A DNA stretch of 6,408 nucleotides from Thermoprotei archaeon (GTDB lineage: Archaea; Thermoproteota; Nitrososphaeria; Geothermarchaeales; JDFR-13), in contig DQVL01000091.1 of assembly GCA_015661745.1 (NCBI GenBank), forward strand, positions 1 through 6,408, written 5' to 3'. How positions within the stretch are numbered: the stretch's first letter is position 1; each line of letters begins with the position of its first letter. The position numbers and the translations under genes were made by a program. The notes beneath the pieces are model-generated. The model was given only the letters and a program-made list of their open reading frames with translations. It had not been told where the DNA came from and did not search any database. Shown one piece after another: positions 5,454-6,408 of this stretch.

Positions 5454-6408
5454 CTATAAGGAGAGGCGATGTATCAATGAAAAATCACTAATTTTATAGA
5501 CCATTATCCCATCATAGTTTATTATGTATAGATATGAATCTATATATAAACCTCTAACCACATTTAAATTAACACTCATATACTCATTTGAATACAAATC
5601 TAGATACTTAATTATCCTTAATTCTTGATCTGAGACTTTAACTAATACATACTTGGCTTCATAGCTTGATTTATTGGTATAGTTATAAAATGTTATTGAA
5701 AACCCTATCATCTTATCGTTTTCAAATAATAGTATGGCTTTATGATTATACAATGCCTCTGACCATACCCAGTCAGATGAATTAAATATTATGTTGTCGA
5801 CCTCTTCTGGCATTGTGGGATCGGCTACGCTGAATAAACTCACTTTAAGACCTGTTACTTGTGTCATATTATTAACTTCATAGCCAATACCAATTAGTAG
5901 GTTTTCACTAATTGGATGAAGGTACGTACTGAAACCAGGTATCTTAAGCTCACCCTCAATGTAGGGGTTCGCTGGATCATCCATATTAACTACAAAAAGG
6001 GGATCGACAATTCTAAATGTCACTAAATAGGCGTAGTCACCATAAAATCTTGTTGCATACAATCGTTCAGACTTAGCAATTCCTGTAAGAGACCCAACAA
6101 TATTTAACTCACCATTTAATATGAATAAATTCGTATAGGTAAGTGATCTCTCTCTATCAACCATCCAAGAAGTAGTTGATACACGTAGAAATCCATTATA
6201 CTCGTCCAATTGAAACTGGGAATATATAGCTCCTGGTACATCACCATAAGCTCGAAAACTTACATCTAGACCATTAACTGAAAATCTGATAATTCTACTT
6301 CTAACCTCATCATATATAGTATTAACGTTTTTGTCAAGAACTCTATAGTATGAATAGATTGGCTGTACGATATAGAAGTTTCTATACGACATATATACTA
6401 TACTTGTA
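5454..6408 (-). CDS. Secreted beta-propeller protein (Beta_propel / COG4880-like), N-terminal part beyond window
   Basis: The frame is open from the right edge to a TAG at 5456-5454, giving 317 residues. It matches the C-terminal half of archaeal secreted proteins with a beta-propeller distantly related to WD40 (Pfam PF09826). Landmarks, counted from the Met at 6392, are GDVPGAIYSQFQLDEYNGFLR (50-70), the blade run RFYGDYAYLVTFRIVDPLFVVN (115-136), LKIPGFSTYLHPISENLLIGIG (149-170), VSLFSVADPTMPEEV (184-198) and GLYIDSYLYIINYDGIMVYKI (281-301). The Met at 6392 is probably internal: codons before it stay open, it lacks a ribosome binding site, and family members are about twice this length. Four N-x-S/T sequons (N175, N204, N237, N240) and the lack of any cysteine suit an exported, glycosylated archaeal protein. 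Its function is not established. The signal peptide would lie outside the window. Confidence 0.85.
   Translation of the reverse strand, partial: TSIVYMSYRNFYIVQPIYSYYRVLDKNVNTIYDEVRSRIIRFSVNGLDVSFRAYGDVPGAIYSQFQLDEYNGFLRVSTTSWMVDRERSLTYTNLFILNGELNIVGSLTGIAKSERLYATRFYGDYAYLVTFRIVDPLFVVNMDDPANPYIEGELKIPGFSTYLHPISENLLIGIGYEVNNMTQVTGLKVSLFSVADPTMPEEVDNIIFNSSDWVWSEALYNHKAILLFENDKMIGFSITFYNYTNKSSYEAKYVLVKVSDQELRIIKYLDLYSNEYMSVNLNVVRGLYIDSYLYIINYDGIMVYKISDFSLIHRLSL

Noticed and set aside
5336..5459. Small plus-strand frames in the deoC upstream spacer (16 codons from 5336, 22 codons from 5391)
   Set aside because: They are very short, have no ribosome binding site, and show no sign of coding. The spacer is better explained as 3' end plus promoter.
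1..6408. Search for CRISPR repeats, tRNA genes, insertion sequences and long repeats
   Set aside because: No regularly spaced repeats, cloverleaf-like sequence, transposase motif or terminal inverted repeats were visible by eye on either strand.

Overview
This window looks like an archaeal chromosome segment, most likely from an AT-rich hyperthermophilic crenarchaeon. A Desulfurococcales-like organism is my best guess, and the order is inference only. The reasons are archaeal-type ribosomal proteins L3, L4, L23 and L2 in the classical archaeal order, a DUF171-type SPOUT RNA methyltransferase next to L3, TATA-like boxes, Shine-Dalgarno sites of the GGAGGTGAT type, frequent GTG starts, Arg codons AGA/AGG, Ile codon ATA, and a COG4880-type secreted beta-propeller protein. 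Every gene I can support lies on the minus strand, so transcription runs from right to left.

Layout in transcription order. (1) 6408-5454: C-terminal part of a large secreted beta-propeller protein that runs off the right edge. (2) 5453-5261: spacer with a T-rich tract just after that gene and a TATA-like promoter just before deoC. (3) 5260-4565: deoC, deoxyribose-phosphate aldolase, apparently nearly leaderless. (4) 4578-3715: SPOUT-class RNA methyltransferase, overlapping the end of deoC by 14 nt. (5) 3714-3602: spacer with a TATA box, a 12-bp perfect palindrome at the predicted start of transcription, and the L3 ribosome binding site. (6) 3601-2600 L3, 2588-1770 L4, 1780-1508 L23, 1494-781 L2, spaced -11 to +13 nt apart and each preceded by a clear Shine-Dalgarno site. 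(7) 812-1: CinA/MoaB-domain protein whose GTG start lies inside the end of L2 and which is cut by the left edge.

The core is a translation operon. L3, L4, L23 and L2 are early 23S rRNA-binding proteins of the large subunit, and the SPOUT enzyme in front of them probably modifies rRNA. Two metabolic genes flank this core through overlapping reading frames: deoC upstream (deoxyribose 5-phosphate cleavage) and the CinA-like gene downstream, in the place usually held by S19. I see no mobile element, CRISPR array, tRNA or rRNA, and no strong sign of a new system. The points most worth checking are the break of the ribosomal cluster after L2, the palindrome at the L3 promoter, and the overlap of deoC with the methyltransferase gene.
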